From the NCBI GenBank assembly GCA_034231615.1, contig CM067298.1, forward strand, positions 53,162,883 through 53,226,882: a stretch of 64,000 nt of DNA. The letters are read 5' to 3'. The notes beneath the pieces were generated by a model, which was not told the DNA's origin, did not search any database, and saw only the letters and a list, made by a program, of their open reading frames with translations. Position 1 is the first letter of the stretch. Each line of letters opens with the position of its first letter. The position numbers and the translations under genes are program-made. Below, piece by piece: positions 33,874 through 45,049 of this stretch. This DNA comes from Meghimatium bilineatum. Taxonomy: Eukaryota; Mollusca; Gastropoda; Stylommatophora; Philomycidae.

Positions 33874-33974
33874 CTGCAACCGTTTATCATCTGAAGCTGC
33901 ACTTCCTGAATGTATTTGTTTTATTAAAATTCGTTTATCAATGGGGTCGTTCCGTCCTCCACCAATCTCCAAAC
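33874..33974 (-). CDS. WHRN: Whirlin-like exon e11, PDZ core
   Basis: 101-nt exon coding residues 592-624. The acceptor is ATTTTACATCAG; the donor TTGCAG|GTATGT is strong. Phase 1 in, phase 0 out. It carries the PDZ binding-loop continuation LEIGGG and the next strands (RILIKQIHSGSAASDD). The G-S-A motif and the following LQ-PG turn, completed by e12, are standard for PDZ folds. In vertebrate whirlin the third PDZ has a comparable loop and GSA motif. Confidence 0.88.
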
Positions 33975-34229
33975 CTGATGTAAAATGTTTATACATTTTA
34001 TCAACATTTCTAATCTTACAATGTATTTGATGTTTTAAAATAACAGTACATAGTAAATTGGAGAGAACAAATAGTTTCTGGGACTCTTTCAACTTGCAAA
34101 AACTATTACATACGAAATGGTAGTAGTTTTGAAAACAATCGCACACCGGCATTTTGGGAATTTATTATGCGTGCTAGTAGCATGCAATTTTATTTTTAAA
34201 TTACAAGATTAGAGGAATGCAGTAGCCTA

Positions 34230-34490
34230 GTTGAAAATGTGGTTGCTTACTATCACAGGGTTACAGCTTGCCAGGTTTGAAACCACGTCATGACCGAAAC
34301 GAATTTAAAAATAATTCTGGGCTGACACGACCAAGTCGACTTTACTCATTTATTTAACCAATATTTAGCATATATACAGAGCAAGTCAGGGAACTGGTCA
34401 CCGCATCTAATAGTTGCTGCTGCTTGGTATATATTAGTTATCTTTATTCCCGACGGCACCTTGTCCTTTACCACTTGTTCTTGACTACAG
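34230..34490 (-). repeat. SINE copy, family B
   Basis: Reverse complement of the 29812-30062 copy: GCAGCAGCAACTATTAGATG, AAATGAGTAAAGTCGACTTG, GACGTGGTTTCAAACCTGGC, AAGCTGTAACCCTGTGATAG. It lies in intron e10-e11. Confidence 0.75.
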
Positions 34491-34639
34491 AAATATAAAC
34501 GGTGCGATCCTGACCGATTGACAGTATAGAAGACCTATTCGCTAAATAAAGTTGGACCCCATTCGTTATATGTTTTGATTATTGTTTCTATTTCAATTGG
34601 TTACTATTTATATGCTTGGTGTCGCATGCCAAAAATAGG

Positions 34640-34870
34640 CAAAGCGATTCTAGGTAAACGATGATGTTCCTCCTTTGCAAGCGAAGATGCTTGTGACATG
34701 AAAAAAAACCCAATAAAATATGGTGAAAAACAAAAACATTTGCGATTGTCTAATTTGGTTAAGGTTTGTGAGATTGTAGATGTCCGATGAGTCCGAATCG
34801 TGCCAGGAAAGTTCTATTGTAGTGCGTGCAGGAGTGCAGAGAGTCCCGAGTAGGAGAGTTTTCGGATTTG
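34640..34870 (-). mobile_element. LINE 3' end with degenerate C-terminal zinc finger
   Basis: Reversed, it matches 62225-62440: SCTHYNRTFLARFGLIGHLQ then SHK. The second zinc Cys of the copy at 62.27 kb is Tyr here. Only about the last 230 bp of the element are present. Confidence 0.75.
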
Positions 34871-35535
34871 TACTTTCGTTTCCGTCTTTTGTGAATTTCT
34901 CGCAGTGTTCTCTATTTTTCAAATTTACTGATGTCAACAGTGATCTGGGTGTGCCAAGATGAGAGATCAAGGTCTGTAGTCTCCCAGGAAATTATATAAA
35001 TAGTAACTAACTGGAAGCCAATCACGTAATCAAAACACGTAATGAATGGAATCCAGCTTAATTTAGCAAATAAGTCTTCCATAACTGCCGAATGTCTCGG
35101 TACAATCCCAGTAGATGGGTCTACTCTTATGCGGAAAGCGAAACGAAATAAATGACAATGGATAAGCAAATCTTTGTTATTCGTTTTTCAACTATTGTTT
35201 CCTTGGATATAACTTACTCATCAGTTGTTGAAAGTGGTGATATCTATTTAGGAGGGTCATATTTTAGTGGTGAACACATCTTTGCATCCAGCAGCAGTCC
35301 TCGCGACTATAACATACGTACTACCTGTTATCGGCCGCTGGTAAGCTCAACAAACTTACGACTATGTTAACCATTTTGTATTAGCAGGAAGTCACAGAAT
35401 TACACAAAATTTGCGATCGTCGCAGATTTCATAAACAAGTTTGAATGTAGGTCCCTCGGCGGGTATTGTACCATGTAAACAGTTGAAACGGATCTCAACA
35501 ATGATTGGTACGTATGTAATTGTGCAGCTGATTGT

Positions 35536-35712
35536 TTCTTCTTCTTCTTCAGCTTTCATTCTCAAACTCCTGCTGAATTCTCTTGTAGCAGGACATGTCC
35601 TACTAGATTTCCAGCAGAATGTAGTCCAGAGAATGGAAATGCGTTGTGTCGCCGTTTTATTTGCACCAATGGCCCGACACATCCGTCTTCGGCAGGATTG
35701 TTTCAAGTAGGT
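35536..35712 (-). repeat. SINE copy, family C
   Basis: Starts with the tail complement CTTCTTCTTCAG, then ATTCTCAAACTCCTGCTGAA, AGCAGGACATGTCCTACTAG, CAGAATGTAGTCCAGAGAAT, GTGTCGCCGTTTTATTTGCA and CCGACACATCCGTCTTCGGC. This is the best family C copy in the window. In intron e10-e11. Confidence 0.78.
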
Positions 35713-35994
35713 GTGTACAAAATGTCAGACGCTGGCCAAATATGACTTGCCAAACAATTTTTGTTGTTTTGTTGGCTCAGCACGCTCATTTAAAGTGACA
35801 GTATGCACTGGCTCCTGATCTCAGAAAATTTAGAACTATAAGCAAAGAAAATTAAAAACTATAACCAATTTGAACTACTACAGCTTCTAAGGATAAAAGA
35901 TAAATTATAGTGACTTAATGTCATGCGAGTTATGCGTAGTTTGAACCGACGACCCATAAAGGTTGATCACCTCTATTTTCAAGATGGTAGTAGT

Positions 35995-36118
35995 TAATGA
36001 GTGTGCCTCTCTTTTGGAGAGGCGTGCCCCTTTCAACCAGCGGACAAAGTCCAATTAGGTTATATCAGGACACACTACCATAAAATATTAGAGGTAACAA
36101 AGACCCCAATAAGTAATA
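35995..36118. repeat. Dispersed repeat E
   Basis: About 120 bp, nearly identical to 40972-41095: CTCTCTTTTGGAGAGGCG, AACCAGCGGACAA, GGTTATATCAGGACRCACTA, CCATAAAATATTAGAGGTAA. A diverged piece also lies at 21480-21555. CTCTCTTTTGGAGAGG can form a short hairpin. Confidence 0.75.
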
Positions 36119-36689
36119 ATATTTTCAAGATTGTTTAACTGATATCATATATACATAGAGGTAGCATTTTTCTACAAAGTATTGAATAATTTGAACCGTG
36201 ATTTTGACTAGTCTGAAATATACAAATGAAGAGGACAAAGGCAGAGATGATAGCACAATGATAATATAAATCCTACCCAAATAATTATATATATTCGACG
36301 ACTTTATGATTTTTATACGCGTTTCCTAGATAGTCATTTAAAAGGAAGATTTAAGAACAAACATGAATAATCTCCCTTTGTATGGAAGATGATATTATAA
36401 CAATCATGGTTTCTTGCCGAAATGCAGGGATAACGGCGGTATTATATTTAAAAGACATACCCCTAGCTCAGGGACATATTTATCTCTAAAGTTTAAAGAC
36501 AGAGTGGGTGATACACATTAAAGACATATTGCTGATATACATTCCATGGTTTTGACAAACTGGAAGACTGTCACAGGCTAGACATGTTCAACTGAATCAA
36601 AGACGTGACGCCAGAGATATTCTAGGTATATGTGATGCACAATAAACCATAGCACAACATGAGTATGATTAGGCAGGTACAAGTGGGTC

Positions 36690-37115
36690 TCATTCACGAA
36701 CAGCGGATTGGGGTCTTGGAAAATGTGAGGTTGAAAGTAATTACATTTATTTTCGTGCCCGGACACGTGGGTGTTCGAAGCAATGAAAAAGCAGATGAAC
36801 TGGCGTCATGCGAGATTGTGGCACTTGGCGATGGGGCAATGAGTCGAACTGATGTTTTGAACTCCGTAAGAGATATAACACGCGAGAATGAGACTAATGT
36901 GGATGATGATTTCTTTTTAATGGCCATGATTAAAGAACAGGGTTTGAAATGCGGTGTTCCTAGAAGTGAACATTTTGGAGGGCGCAGAAGAATGATGGTC
37001 AACCAGCATATGACCGGTACTGTCAGCAGAAATGTAATGGCGGATACACTCAAGGAGATATCGGAGCAACTGTGAACGTGTACAGTTTGCAGTGATGTTG
37101 ATCCGACGATAGTTA
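36690..37115 (+). pseudogene. RNase H LINE, RNase H end to 3' end
   Basis: 138-codon plus frame: FVPGHVGVRSNEKADELASC (last RNase H motif, with the conserved His and Asp), then LKCGVPRSEHFGGRRRMMVN, then GTVSRNVMADTLKEISEQL. A TGA replaces the Trp codon expected before TCTVCSDVDPT, a Cys pair. 5'-truncated in intron e10-e11, antisense to the gene. Other copies at 12.9, 39.2 and 48.9 kb. Confidence 0.8.
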
Positions 37116-37287
37116 TAGATTATAACTATAGCACAACAATATAAAACTCTCCTGCTGAATTCACACACAAATTCTGCAGTTTAATTAGGACTGTACTCAA
37201 ACAATCCAAATGCCATAGCCATAAACATAAACAGACTAAAATTCTAATGTAAGGAAAAGCGAAAATAATGACGACGAACTAACTTAC

Positions 37288-37382
37288 CTAATATGGGTTT
37301 GTGTTTTGATATGTAAACGATTTCTTCTCCATTCTCTACGATCGAGTTTCTGCTGTTGTTATCATTATTTTCCAAAATAACA
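37288..37382 (-). CDS. WHRN: Whirlin-like exon e10, entry strand of PDZ
   Basis: 95-nt exon coding residues 560-590. Acceptor TTATTTTTCTTTCAAG, donor ATTAG|GTAAGT. Phase 2 in, phase 1 out. It begins with an Asn-rich stretch (VILENNDNNSRNS) and ends with the first PDZ strand (EEIVYISKHKPIL). Its last G joins GT of e11 to make the first Gly of the LGLEIGGG carboxylate-binding loop, so the loop is split by an intron. This is good independent support for the join. Confidence 0.85.
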
Positions 37383-37750
37383 CTTGAAAGAAAAATAAAT
37401 TAACGCCATTATTAACCATTTCAAAATATCATAATTTCTAGCTTGATTTTGAAACTAAATCGGATTCATTCATTCATGCACATGTTTACCGTGCTAAACA
37501 CCATTCATTCATGTCTACCCATGGTTGTTCAGTCCCTTTCTGGTTATTAATAGCAGAAAAGTCATAGAATATATTCGATTATTATATCTATATTTTTCTC
37601 CATTTCAAAGCCTTCGCTGCAGTCTACATGTAAGTTAGAGCTCCGTTTGAGTGCAACAAATAGGCGCTTTTCGTACAACAAAAGTGTAACCAGAAGATGA
37701 AGAAAGGCAAAAGCAACAGGAATGTTAATGGTTAGCATGTAGAGAAAGTA

Positions 37751-38097
37751 TAAAGCACAAGGAAATACAACATATAAAACACAAGGAAATACAATATATA
37801 AAACACAAGGAAATACAACATATAAAACACAAGGAAATACAACATATAAAACACAAGGAAATACAACATATAAAACACAAGGAAATACAATATATAAAAC
37901 ACAAGGAAATACAACATATAAAACACAAGGAAATACAACATATAAAACACAAGGAAATACAACATATAAAACACAAGGAAATACAACATATAAAACACAA
38001 GGAAATACAACATATAAAACACAAGGAAATACAACATATAAAACACAAGGAAATACAACATATAAAACACATGGAAATACAACATATAAAATACAAG
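37751..38097. repeat. 24-bp minisatellite, about 14 copies
   Basis: Very uniform 24-bp unit (AAGGAAATACAACATATAAA then ACAC). Only a few copies differ, by a C-to-T change. Because 24 is a multiple of three it is open on the minus strand in more than one frame (repeated LVFYMLYF-like peptides). I treat these as by-products. In intron e9-e10. Confidence 0.96.
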
Positions 38098-38227
38098 TAT
38101 AAAAATGTATACAAATAGTAAAAATAAAAATCTTGTGTGGATAAGCTTCTGGACGAGAAACCGGAAGTCTAAATTAAGAACAGAACAGAAAGAAGAAATT
38201 AGTGACGTGACATCCGGTTAGTGTTAG

Positions 38228-38345
38228 TTCTTCTTCTTCTTCTTCTTCGTTCGTTCTCAAACTCCTGCAGATTGACAGGATGTAGTCCAGAAAACGAAAT
38301 GCGTTGTGTCATGGTTTACAACATTGCTGCGATAATTCTAAAAAC
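38228..38345 (-). repeat. SINE 3' half, family A
   Basis: CTTCTTCTTCTTCTTCGTTC, then CTCAAACTCCTGCAGATTGA, ATGTAGTCCAGAAAACG, GTGTCATGGTTTACAACATT: the family A 3' half reversed. The copy is 5'-truncated. Confidence 0.72.
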
Positions 38346-38834
38346 TAGAAGACATGGACCGATCAACCGAAAGTGAGGATAGTGAAGACATAGATAGAGG
38401 TGTTAAAAGAACACACCAGTGTACAAGAGAGTTTCCATGACCCCATGGTATGGATAAGGCGGTTCTCCGCCAAGAAGCGACTCATCGAGTCTGATGTGCA
38501 TGATCCAATAGCCGTGATCGAGGTGTCAATTGTCTTTAACGGTGAACTTTATTTTTTCCTTCTACCCCGTATTACATAATTAGTTTTAACAGCCTTGATT
38601 GAAATTCGCCATAATTTTTCAACAGCTCCATAACGACTCTATTGACATTGTCATTTACGTTTTAATAGCACATGAGACATGGGACATACATTTCTATTCT
38701 GTATAATAATTAAGGTAATTGTAAACGCTCTTCTACTCATATGCCCATAATTTCTATCTAGTTTATGCAGGGCTTATTCTTTCGAAGAAATGGTGCCGGT
38801 TTTTTCATGCAGCAGTTCCACTGGAATTATGTAG

Positions 38835-39180
38835 CGGCGTCATCATCATCCTCATCAAGTGCCGTCTCCTCAACGAAGGTTGACTGTAACAGATCTACAA
38901 CATCCCCTGTCTTGTTTTGTTGATGCACTCTGCTAGAATGTAGTCCGTCCATCTTGTGATGTTACTCTCCCACTTGTATCTCTGCCTACCTCTTGCTTGC
39001 ACCCCTTTGATTTTACCCTCAAGTAAGGACTTCAACAAGGTGCCTTGTCTCTTAATGTGTCCAAAATATTTTACTTTCTTGATTTTTATTTCATTTAATA
39101 ATTTTTTCTTCATACTAAGTGTTGTTAGAACCTATTTGTTTGTTCTATTCTCTTTCATGATGTTCTCCCTATTCTTCTAT
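38835..39180 (-). pseudogene. LINE C-terminal tail
   Basis: 72-codon minus frame: IKKVKYFGHIKRQGTLLKSL, LEGKIKGVQARGRQRYKWES, NITRWTDYILAECINKTRQG. This is the typical F-G-H-I-x-R...G-x-R-x-R-G-R tail of an RT. It lies in intron e9-e10, in gene orientation. Related remnant at 13.64 kb. Confidence 0.8.
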
Positions 39181-39189
39181 ATATCCACA

Positions 39190-39580
39190 TCTTTTGGCGA
39201 GTTTGAATGCAGCTACATTTGTTTTCGTGCTGGGACGTGTGTGGGTTCGAGACAATGGGGGAGCAGATAGACTGGCGTTGTGCGCGATTGTGGCACGGGG
39301 CGATGGACCGAGCTGACGTTTTGAACTCCATATGACATATGGCACGCGAGAGTGAGATTAGTGTGGACAGTGAATCCTTTTCAGTGTCCAGGATTAAAGA
39401 TCAGGATTTGAGGTGCGGTGTTGCTAAAAGTTAACATTTTAGAGGGTGCAGAAAAATGATGGTCAACCAGCAGAGGACTGGTACTGTCAGCAGAAGTGTA
39501 ATAGCGGATACACTCAGGGAGAGATCAGAGCAAATATGGACGTGTCCATTTTGCAGTAATGATGATCCGACGACTGATTA
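39190..39580 (+). mobile_element. RNase H LINE 3' end
   Basis: Frameshifted relative of 36.69-37.12 kb: VLGRVWVRDNGGADRLAL (RNase H end), the MMVNQQRTGTVSRSVIADTL region, ending GATCCGACGACTGATTAACT. It continues directly into the (AACT)n tail. Confidence 0.75.
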
Positions 39581-39739
39581 ACTAACTAACAAACTAGCTA
39601 ACTAACTAACTAACCAACCAACCAACCAACCAACCAACCAACCAACCAACCAACCAACCAACCAACCAACCAACCAACCAACCAACCAACCAACCAACCA
39701 ACCAACCAACCAACCAACCAACCAACCAACCAACCAACC

Positions 39740-39775
<36 letters not shown>

Positions 39776-39900
39776 GACTAACTGACTAACTAACTAACTA
39801 ACTAACTAACTGACTAACTGACTAACTAACTGACTAACTGACTAACTGACTGACTGACTAACTGACTAACTGACTGTCTGCTGACGGACTGACTAACTAT
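39577..39900. repeat. (AACT)n/(AACC)n microsatellite at a LINE 3' end
   Basis: About 320 bp. AACT units at both ends surround a block of some 36 AACC (ACCA) units, and the distal part mixes AACTGACT. It begins exactly at the 3' end of an RNase H LINE whose other copies end in ACTAACTAACT (13.08 kb). Confidence 0.95.
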
Positions 39901-40411
39901 ATCCACATCTCAAAGCCATTAATTATGTCTTCTAATTGTTTGTTTATTGTCCATGTTTTCTGTTTCACATCTGCAATCATTTGTGATTATGTGTCAAGGA
40001 TATTGATAATGTTCTACTTAGCAGTCTACAGCGTTGAATTAGTAGTCTAAAATCTACATCGGCGTAGTCTACCTATAAGAATAATGTTTATATTGTACTT
40101 TTAATTACAATGATAATATAACAATATGTTCTTGTAACATGAGGAATCTAGATACATTTTCTCCTTATTTAGTCTGACCGGAACGCATATCTCATGGAAT
40201 TTTTCTCTCATGTTCTGTTAATTAGTGGGTGCATTAATTTTGTTAAACATTGATTGCCTTGATGGCCTTGGAGGAATTCTATATGATCTAGCCACTTTTT
40301 CTCATCTTATTGTATTGTATATTTACCTTTACATTGCTTATAAAACATAAATATTTTAACAAGACTTTTAATATAAAAGAATAACACGGGCAGGCAAACT
40401 GATTTACTTAC

Positions 40412-40562
40412 ACTTCCAGAGATCCTGGAAATTTTTCAAAATGTTTCCTTGATGTACGACTATGATCAGATGAATTGTGGTAGTTGATGTTATATGACTT
40501 CAACTTGTCATGGGTATTGACGGAGTGTTGCGACTGCGCAGGTAGAGTCTGATTTGCCTCTT
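40412..40562 (-). CDS. WHRN: Whirlin-like exon e9, linker before PDZ
   Basis: 151-nt exon coding residues 510-558. Acceptor ATCATCTATACAG, donor GAAGT|GTAAGT (consensus GTAAGT). Phase 1 in, phase 2 out. The peptide is polar (Gln, His, Asn, Ser), for example PAQSQHSVNTHDK, ending RKHFEKFPGSLE. No domain is visible. Vertebrate whirlin has a proline-rich region at this position; here proline is not enriched. Confidence 0.78.
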
Positions 40563-40971
40563 CTGTATAGATGATTATAAAATTAATAAATTTTACAGCC
40601 ATATATAGGTAACAAAATAGTTAAACGAAATTTAGTTTTTGAAATTGCTTGTACTTTATTAAAGCGTTAAATGAAAGCAAATAAACATAACTCTATGATC
40701 TGTAAGGAATGTCGTGAAAGATATTAGGACACATCGAGGAACAGCAGGCGAAGCATGGAATAGGGTAAGGAAAATTTGGTAAAGACCGGCGACACACAGT
40801 ATTATGTGTGTTACCATTTTTATGTGTATTACCAGTATTATGTGTGCTACCAGTGATTAGCAAAACTTCATTACTTTATTCCCTGTTGGATGATATTTTT
40901 TAATGATTACATATATCAAATGAACTATGGTACATATTTTTCATCATAACACAAATTGACAGGTAGTTAGT

Positions 40972-41095
40972 TAAAGAGTTTACCTCTCTTTTGGAGAGGC
41001 GCGACCCTTGAAACCAGCGGACAACAAAGTCAAATTAGGTTATATCAGGACGCACTACCATAAAATATTAGAGGTAACAAAAACCCCAAATTAAA
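40972..41095. repeat. Dispersed repeat E, second copy
   Basis: Same orientation and length as the copy at 35995-36118, with under 10 differences by eye. In intron e8-e9. Confidence 0.75.
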
Positions 41096-41099
41096 TATA

Positions 41100-42070
41100 T
41101 ATTAACAGATTGAAAAAAAGAGTACAATATAAGCATATGTAAAGAGCATGCAAGATATTTTCTTTTTCTACGTGTTTATTTCGAAAGTTTTGAAAGGACA
41201 CGGAGAAAGTTACGTGGTTGTACAAGCTATAACAAATGAAGATTAAGAAGATGCATGCAATGATTGACACAATATATCCTTTATTAAGGTAAGCGGAGAT
41301 ATGAACCAGGGTCATAGCATACGATATAAGAAGCAGAAACTCACATCCCTTTAGAAAATCCATTACGACGTTTAGTAGCAGGGAGCACGACAGAAAGTAT
41401 GCCCCCCCTCACCCTGCTCCTGGTGGTTTTCTAAACAACAGGTCACAAAAATCTCACGAAAATGAAAGAGTTGCACGCAAAAAATAGGAAATGATATTTT
41501 TTCAAAAAAAAAGGTACACCTCCTTGTTACCAAAGACGCAAACAATCTTTACGGCCTTGAGATCCTGACGTGTATTTTGAAAATATGTAAACTCGATAGA
41601 CTTAAATTTTTTACTGAGAGTGCGTTGGGAAACTTTTCAGTTTCTAGATTGTCTTACAGATTAATACATATTCTTACAACAGCATATTTAGTATTGATTT
41701 AACTGTGAGAATAGAAGATAGATGCAGAGATTATATCAACGTAACAATAATCTTATAATCGCTGTAAACATAATATATTTACTTCTTATTCTACTGAATA
41801 TCAGTATATCATGCCCATATGACGAACAAACGAGCATGTTCAAGTTGAGAATTCATTATACATATATAATATTTCCATGGCCATATTGTGACCATTAATT
41901 CATATGAACAGTGAGAAATAGATGGCATGGCTGTAGATACGTATTCTATACAGGAGAATAGTATCCTACATTACAAATGGATTGTATCGGAAATAGAAGT
42001 TGATGAAAGCATTATATCAACTTAACGTTAACACTAACACCACAGCGGTTGTAAAAATTACACATCAAAC
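41100..42070. other. Intron e8-e9, no other element recognised
   Basis: AT-rich intron sequence. Nothing beyond short homopolymers and a C-rich patch near 41402. Confidence 0.5.
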
Positions 42071-42171
42071 CTGCAGAGATGAATTTTGACAGCTGCTTAT
42101 CATATCCTTCAATGTTGTAGTTAGCAACCAGATTGTCGAAGCTGGCAATATGACTTGGAGCGATAACATTC
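42071..42171 (-). CDS. WHRN: Whirlin-like exon e8, end of HHD
   Basis: 101-nt exon coding residues 476-508. The acceptor TTTTATTCTAAAAG has a broken pyrimidine tract; the donor GCAG|GTTTGA is moderate. Phase 2 in, phase 1 out. It finishes the HHD with NVIAPSHIASFDNLV, where I/V-x-P plus F/Y-D-x-L-V is the family's closing motif. A linker follows with YNIEGYDKQLSKF. Phase agreement on both sides makes the weak acceptor credible. Confidence 0.83.
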
Positions 42172-42534
42172 CTTTTAGAATAAAAGTAATGATGATCAAT
42201 AGAAATGTACTTTAAAGTTTGGTATACTTCATTTGAATAACTGGCATTAAAAAATATATGTTAAAACCATTTCACAAGTAATATGCCCGAATGTATTTAA
42301 TAAGCCAGATTATATTAATTTACAAAAATGTATTGTTGTCCTAGATTGAACGCCTCAAATCTCTGATATGATATCGAACTGTGCCATCTTCATTTTAAGA
42401 AATAATATGAATAAGAAGTGAATTGACATCTGGTTCACACTGGAAATATCTGTACTTATAACTTATATTTGAAACATTTCACCACCTGTTGCTCATACAA
42501 CGTGAGTTCTTATACTTTCATTTTAAATTGAAGA

Positions 42535-42692
42535 CACCACCGAAGACCGATATGTTTGGCCATTGGCGCACATAAAACAGCGACACACCACATTCCATTC
42601 TCTGGACTACAACCTGCTGGAAATCTGTTAGGGCCATTGTCCTGCTACAAGGGAGATCAAGCGGTAATTTGAGAATGAACGCTGAAGAAGAA
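42535..42692 (+). repeat. SINE copy, family C
   Basis: AAGACCGATATGTTTGGCCA, CACATAAAACAGCGACACAC, CATTCTCTGGACTACAACCT, GTTAGGGCCATTGTCCTGCT, ending GAACGCTGAAGAAGAAGAAA. Complete from head to tail. In intron e7-e8. Confidence 0.78.
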
Positions 42693-43512
42693 GAAATTGA
42701 AGACTATTCTCTTAAACAAATTATCAAACTTGCTCACCAATTAAACATATATTTTCAAAAGATTATATGAACTATATAAAAACAAAAAAATCGACATCCA
42801 GTGTTCTTAACCTTAAGGTGTAGTTATACCAGCCTCGCTGTTAATCTTAACAAAGGGTACTTAAGCTGAAATGGGTAAAAAAAAAAAAAAACAAAAAAAA
42901 AACGTTTTTTTAAGTGGGTAGTTCTGAAATAGGTAATGTAACAAAGATAACGTTATACTAGAGAAAAGAAAATTGAAAAATAACGTCCATGGATTATATT
43001 TACAACATCATTCTCCAGATAAGGGTCCTGAGCACTGTCACAACGTCACTCATCTTGGAAGATTCCATTATTAACATGAGGGTGACACAAAATAAGTATA
43101 ACAGTGACCAATGAAAATCATAGATCAGTCAGATCAGCCGTGTCCATCGAAAAATATAAATACCTGCTAGCTAATTTGGAATGATCCTTCTAAAGTAACG
43201 CATTTTATTTTTGCCCGCGATTTTCATTGGTCGTTGTCACAAAGTACACACCCTGAACAGTGAAGAAAAAACCCGCGTCACATCTTCTTTACAAAGTGGA
43301 TATTTTCCGGAGATCCCTGGTGATTATTACATGAAGCTATAAGTTACGTGCTATGAGCGGTACACTCCGCAATGGCGCGCCGCTTCGTTGAGAAAAATGG
43401 AGTGCATATGGATAAACCCGAGTTCAATGAAGGCAATTTTCTACTCCTTTTAACCCTATCTACTATCTGCCCTAGTACTACCACTTGTCATATTTAATAT
43501 TTAGTTACTTAC

Positions 43513-43604
43513 CTAACATCAACCAAAAGCAGTCTCTTTTCCGGTTTGTCTAATATGGCTAGCAGAAGCTCAACTAATCTCTCAAGATCTTTATTCTCAT
43601 GATA
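43513..43604 (-). CDS. WHRN: Whirlin-like exon e7, middle of HHD
   Basis: 92-nt exon coding residues 445-474. Acceptor CTTCATTTAG, donor GTTAG|GTAAGT (near-consensus). Phase 0 in, phase 2 out. It carries the HHD core helices (DLERLVELLLAILDKPEKR, then LLLVDV). The LxxLLxxKxxLLxxVR pattern is typical of whirlin-family HHDs. The final AG joins G of e8 to make the Arg of that motif. Confidence 0.88.
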
Positions 43605-44044
43605 CTAAATGAAGAAATAAACATGACTTTATCAAACACATTTTGTATTTCATTTTCATCATTCACCTACAAATATGATATGCGCCAAAACGTCCAGTAT
43701 TGAAACTTTCAAATGCTCATGTGTGTTTGTTAGTGTCTTGCAGATGAATACGAAGAAATAAACTCACAGATGACAGCTGGGTTATTTTTTGTTTTTAAAA
43801 TTTTAAAATTATAATTTAAATACTGTATATGTTGGCAAGTGCTGCATTAGACAAAGTTGCTGGTGTGGACATGCATTGAGGCACGGGACACTTTCTATGA
43901 TTATTTGTACATTTGAGTATTGAAGAATATCGCAGGCGTGCATAGATATTGAAAAAAACTGACTGAAAAGAATATTCACATCAGCACGGTAATAAAAACA
44001 AGCACGAGATGACTGGCAGAAAACAATAATTATATCCATTTGGG

Positions 44045-44835
44045 GAAAAAAGAGAATCCAAAGCGAGTGTGAGATACACAGAGACATATCTCTACTCGGC
44101 AGCATAGACAAGATGTTTGAAAAAATCATAGAGCAGAGAGTAAGATCGACATTAGAATTCCCATCTATATACGACACAATTTGGTTTCAGAAAAGACATG
44201 GGATGCATATATGCAGTTTTTGGCACTACGCCTGTTGAGCGAAAAGACACTTGAATCTAAACAACTAAACATCGTCTTCATCGACCAAGAAAAGGCATTT
44301 GATAGAGTGGACAAAGAAAGTTTGTGGATTATATTGGAGGACTATGGAATACATGGACAATTATTGGTCAACATAAGATCTTCATACAAAAACTGACAAA
44401 ACATCATCAGAACTGCTGAGGGAATAACCGATTCATTTGAAATAAAAACAGGCATCAGACAAGACTACGTACTATCATAACTTCTGTTAATAACATACAT
44501 GGACAGGATAACTAAAGAAACATCCAAGAAATGAATCAACCCCTACAGAGACATCAAAGGAAGAACACATCTAAAAAATCAAAGGAACTGCTATTTTCTG
44601 GTGATCAAAGTTGTATATACGAGTCTGAAGTTGAATTACAGCGACACACATGACTGTCCCATATAAACTGTGAACCAACAGGGTAAGAGAAAGGTGCGAA
44701 GACAAAATTATAATTGGTGAAGAAACTAAACATATCTGAGAGATTATGAAGACAATCAGAATACCAGGCTAATTAAATGTATGTGTCAATGGTACAAAAC
44801 TAAAGCTGGTCACAGAATTCAAATATTTAGGTGAA
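44045..44835 (+). pseudogene. LINE RT fragment, antisense, beside exon e6
   Basis: Plus-strand pieces: LLGSIDKMFEKIIEQRVRST, LNIVFIDQEKAFDRVDKESL (motif A intact), GIRQDYVLS (motif B damaged), LLFSGDQS in place of the FADD motif, and finally TEFKYLGE. It ends about 15 bp from the donor of exon e6. Both ends are truncated inside the ORF, so it is not a simple 5'-truncated copy. Confidence 0.78.
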
Positions 44836-44851
44836 ATATAAAATATCTCAC

Positions 44852-45045
44852 ATTATGAATATGTCTGATAACTGCCTTGTACTCATCTTCTGTAAGCAGG
44901 CCACGTGCATGATCTTCCAACATCCCCATCAGATTGTATCGCTCTGAACTCTGCGTATTCAGAATCTGTGAGCCAAAGCTTCGTTCAAACAAACCCTTCT
45001 GCCTTAGAGGGCTCGTTGCTGGATTGGTACCATTGCCTGAATATG
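44852..45045 (-). CDS. WHRN: Whirlin-like exon e6, start of HHD
   Basis: 194-nt exon coding residues 381-444. Acceptor TTCTTTCTAG, donor CATAAT|GTGAGA. Phase 1 in, phase 0 out. Residues from about 413 on (SERYNLMGMLEDHARGLL, then TEDEYKAVIRHIHN) form the first helices of a harmonin-homology domain. The D-x-A-R-x-L-L-T-E pattern is the feature I recognise from the second HHD of whirlin. HHDs are helical bundles that bind partner peptides in Usher-type complexes. A LINE remnant in antisense ends about 15 bp beyond the donor. Confidence 0.85.
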
Positions 45046-45049
45046 CTAG

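Noticed and set aside
36659..37075. 138-codon plus frame as a host gene
   Set aside because: Contains the RNase H end motif and the repeated LINE C-terminal segment seen at three other places.
37725..38114. 129- and 117-codon minus-strand frames with repeated LVFYMLYF-like peptides
   Set aside because: They come from a 24-bp tandem repeat (a multiple of three), so several frames stay open together. No splice or start context.
43106..43232. 14-bp inverted repeat (GACCAATGAAAATC) in intron e7-e8
   Set aside because: Short arms about 100 bp apart with nothing else around; could be chance in AT-rich DNA.
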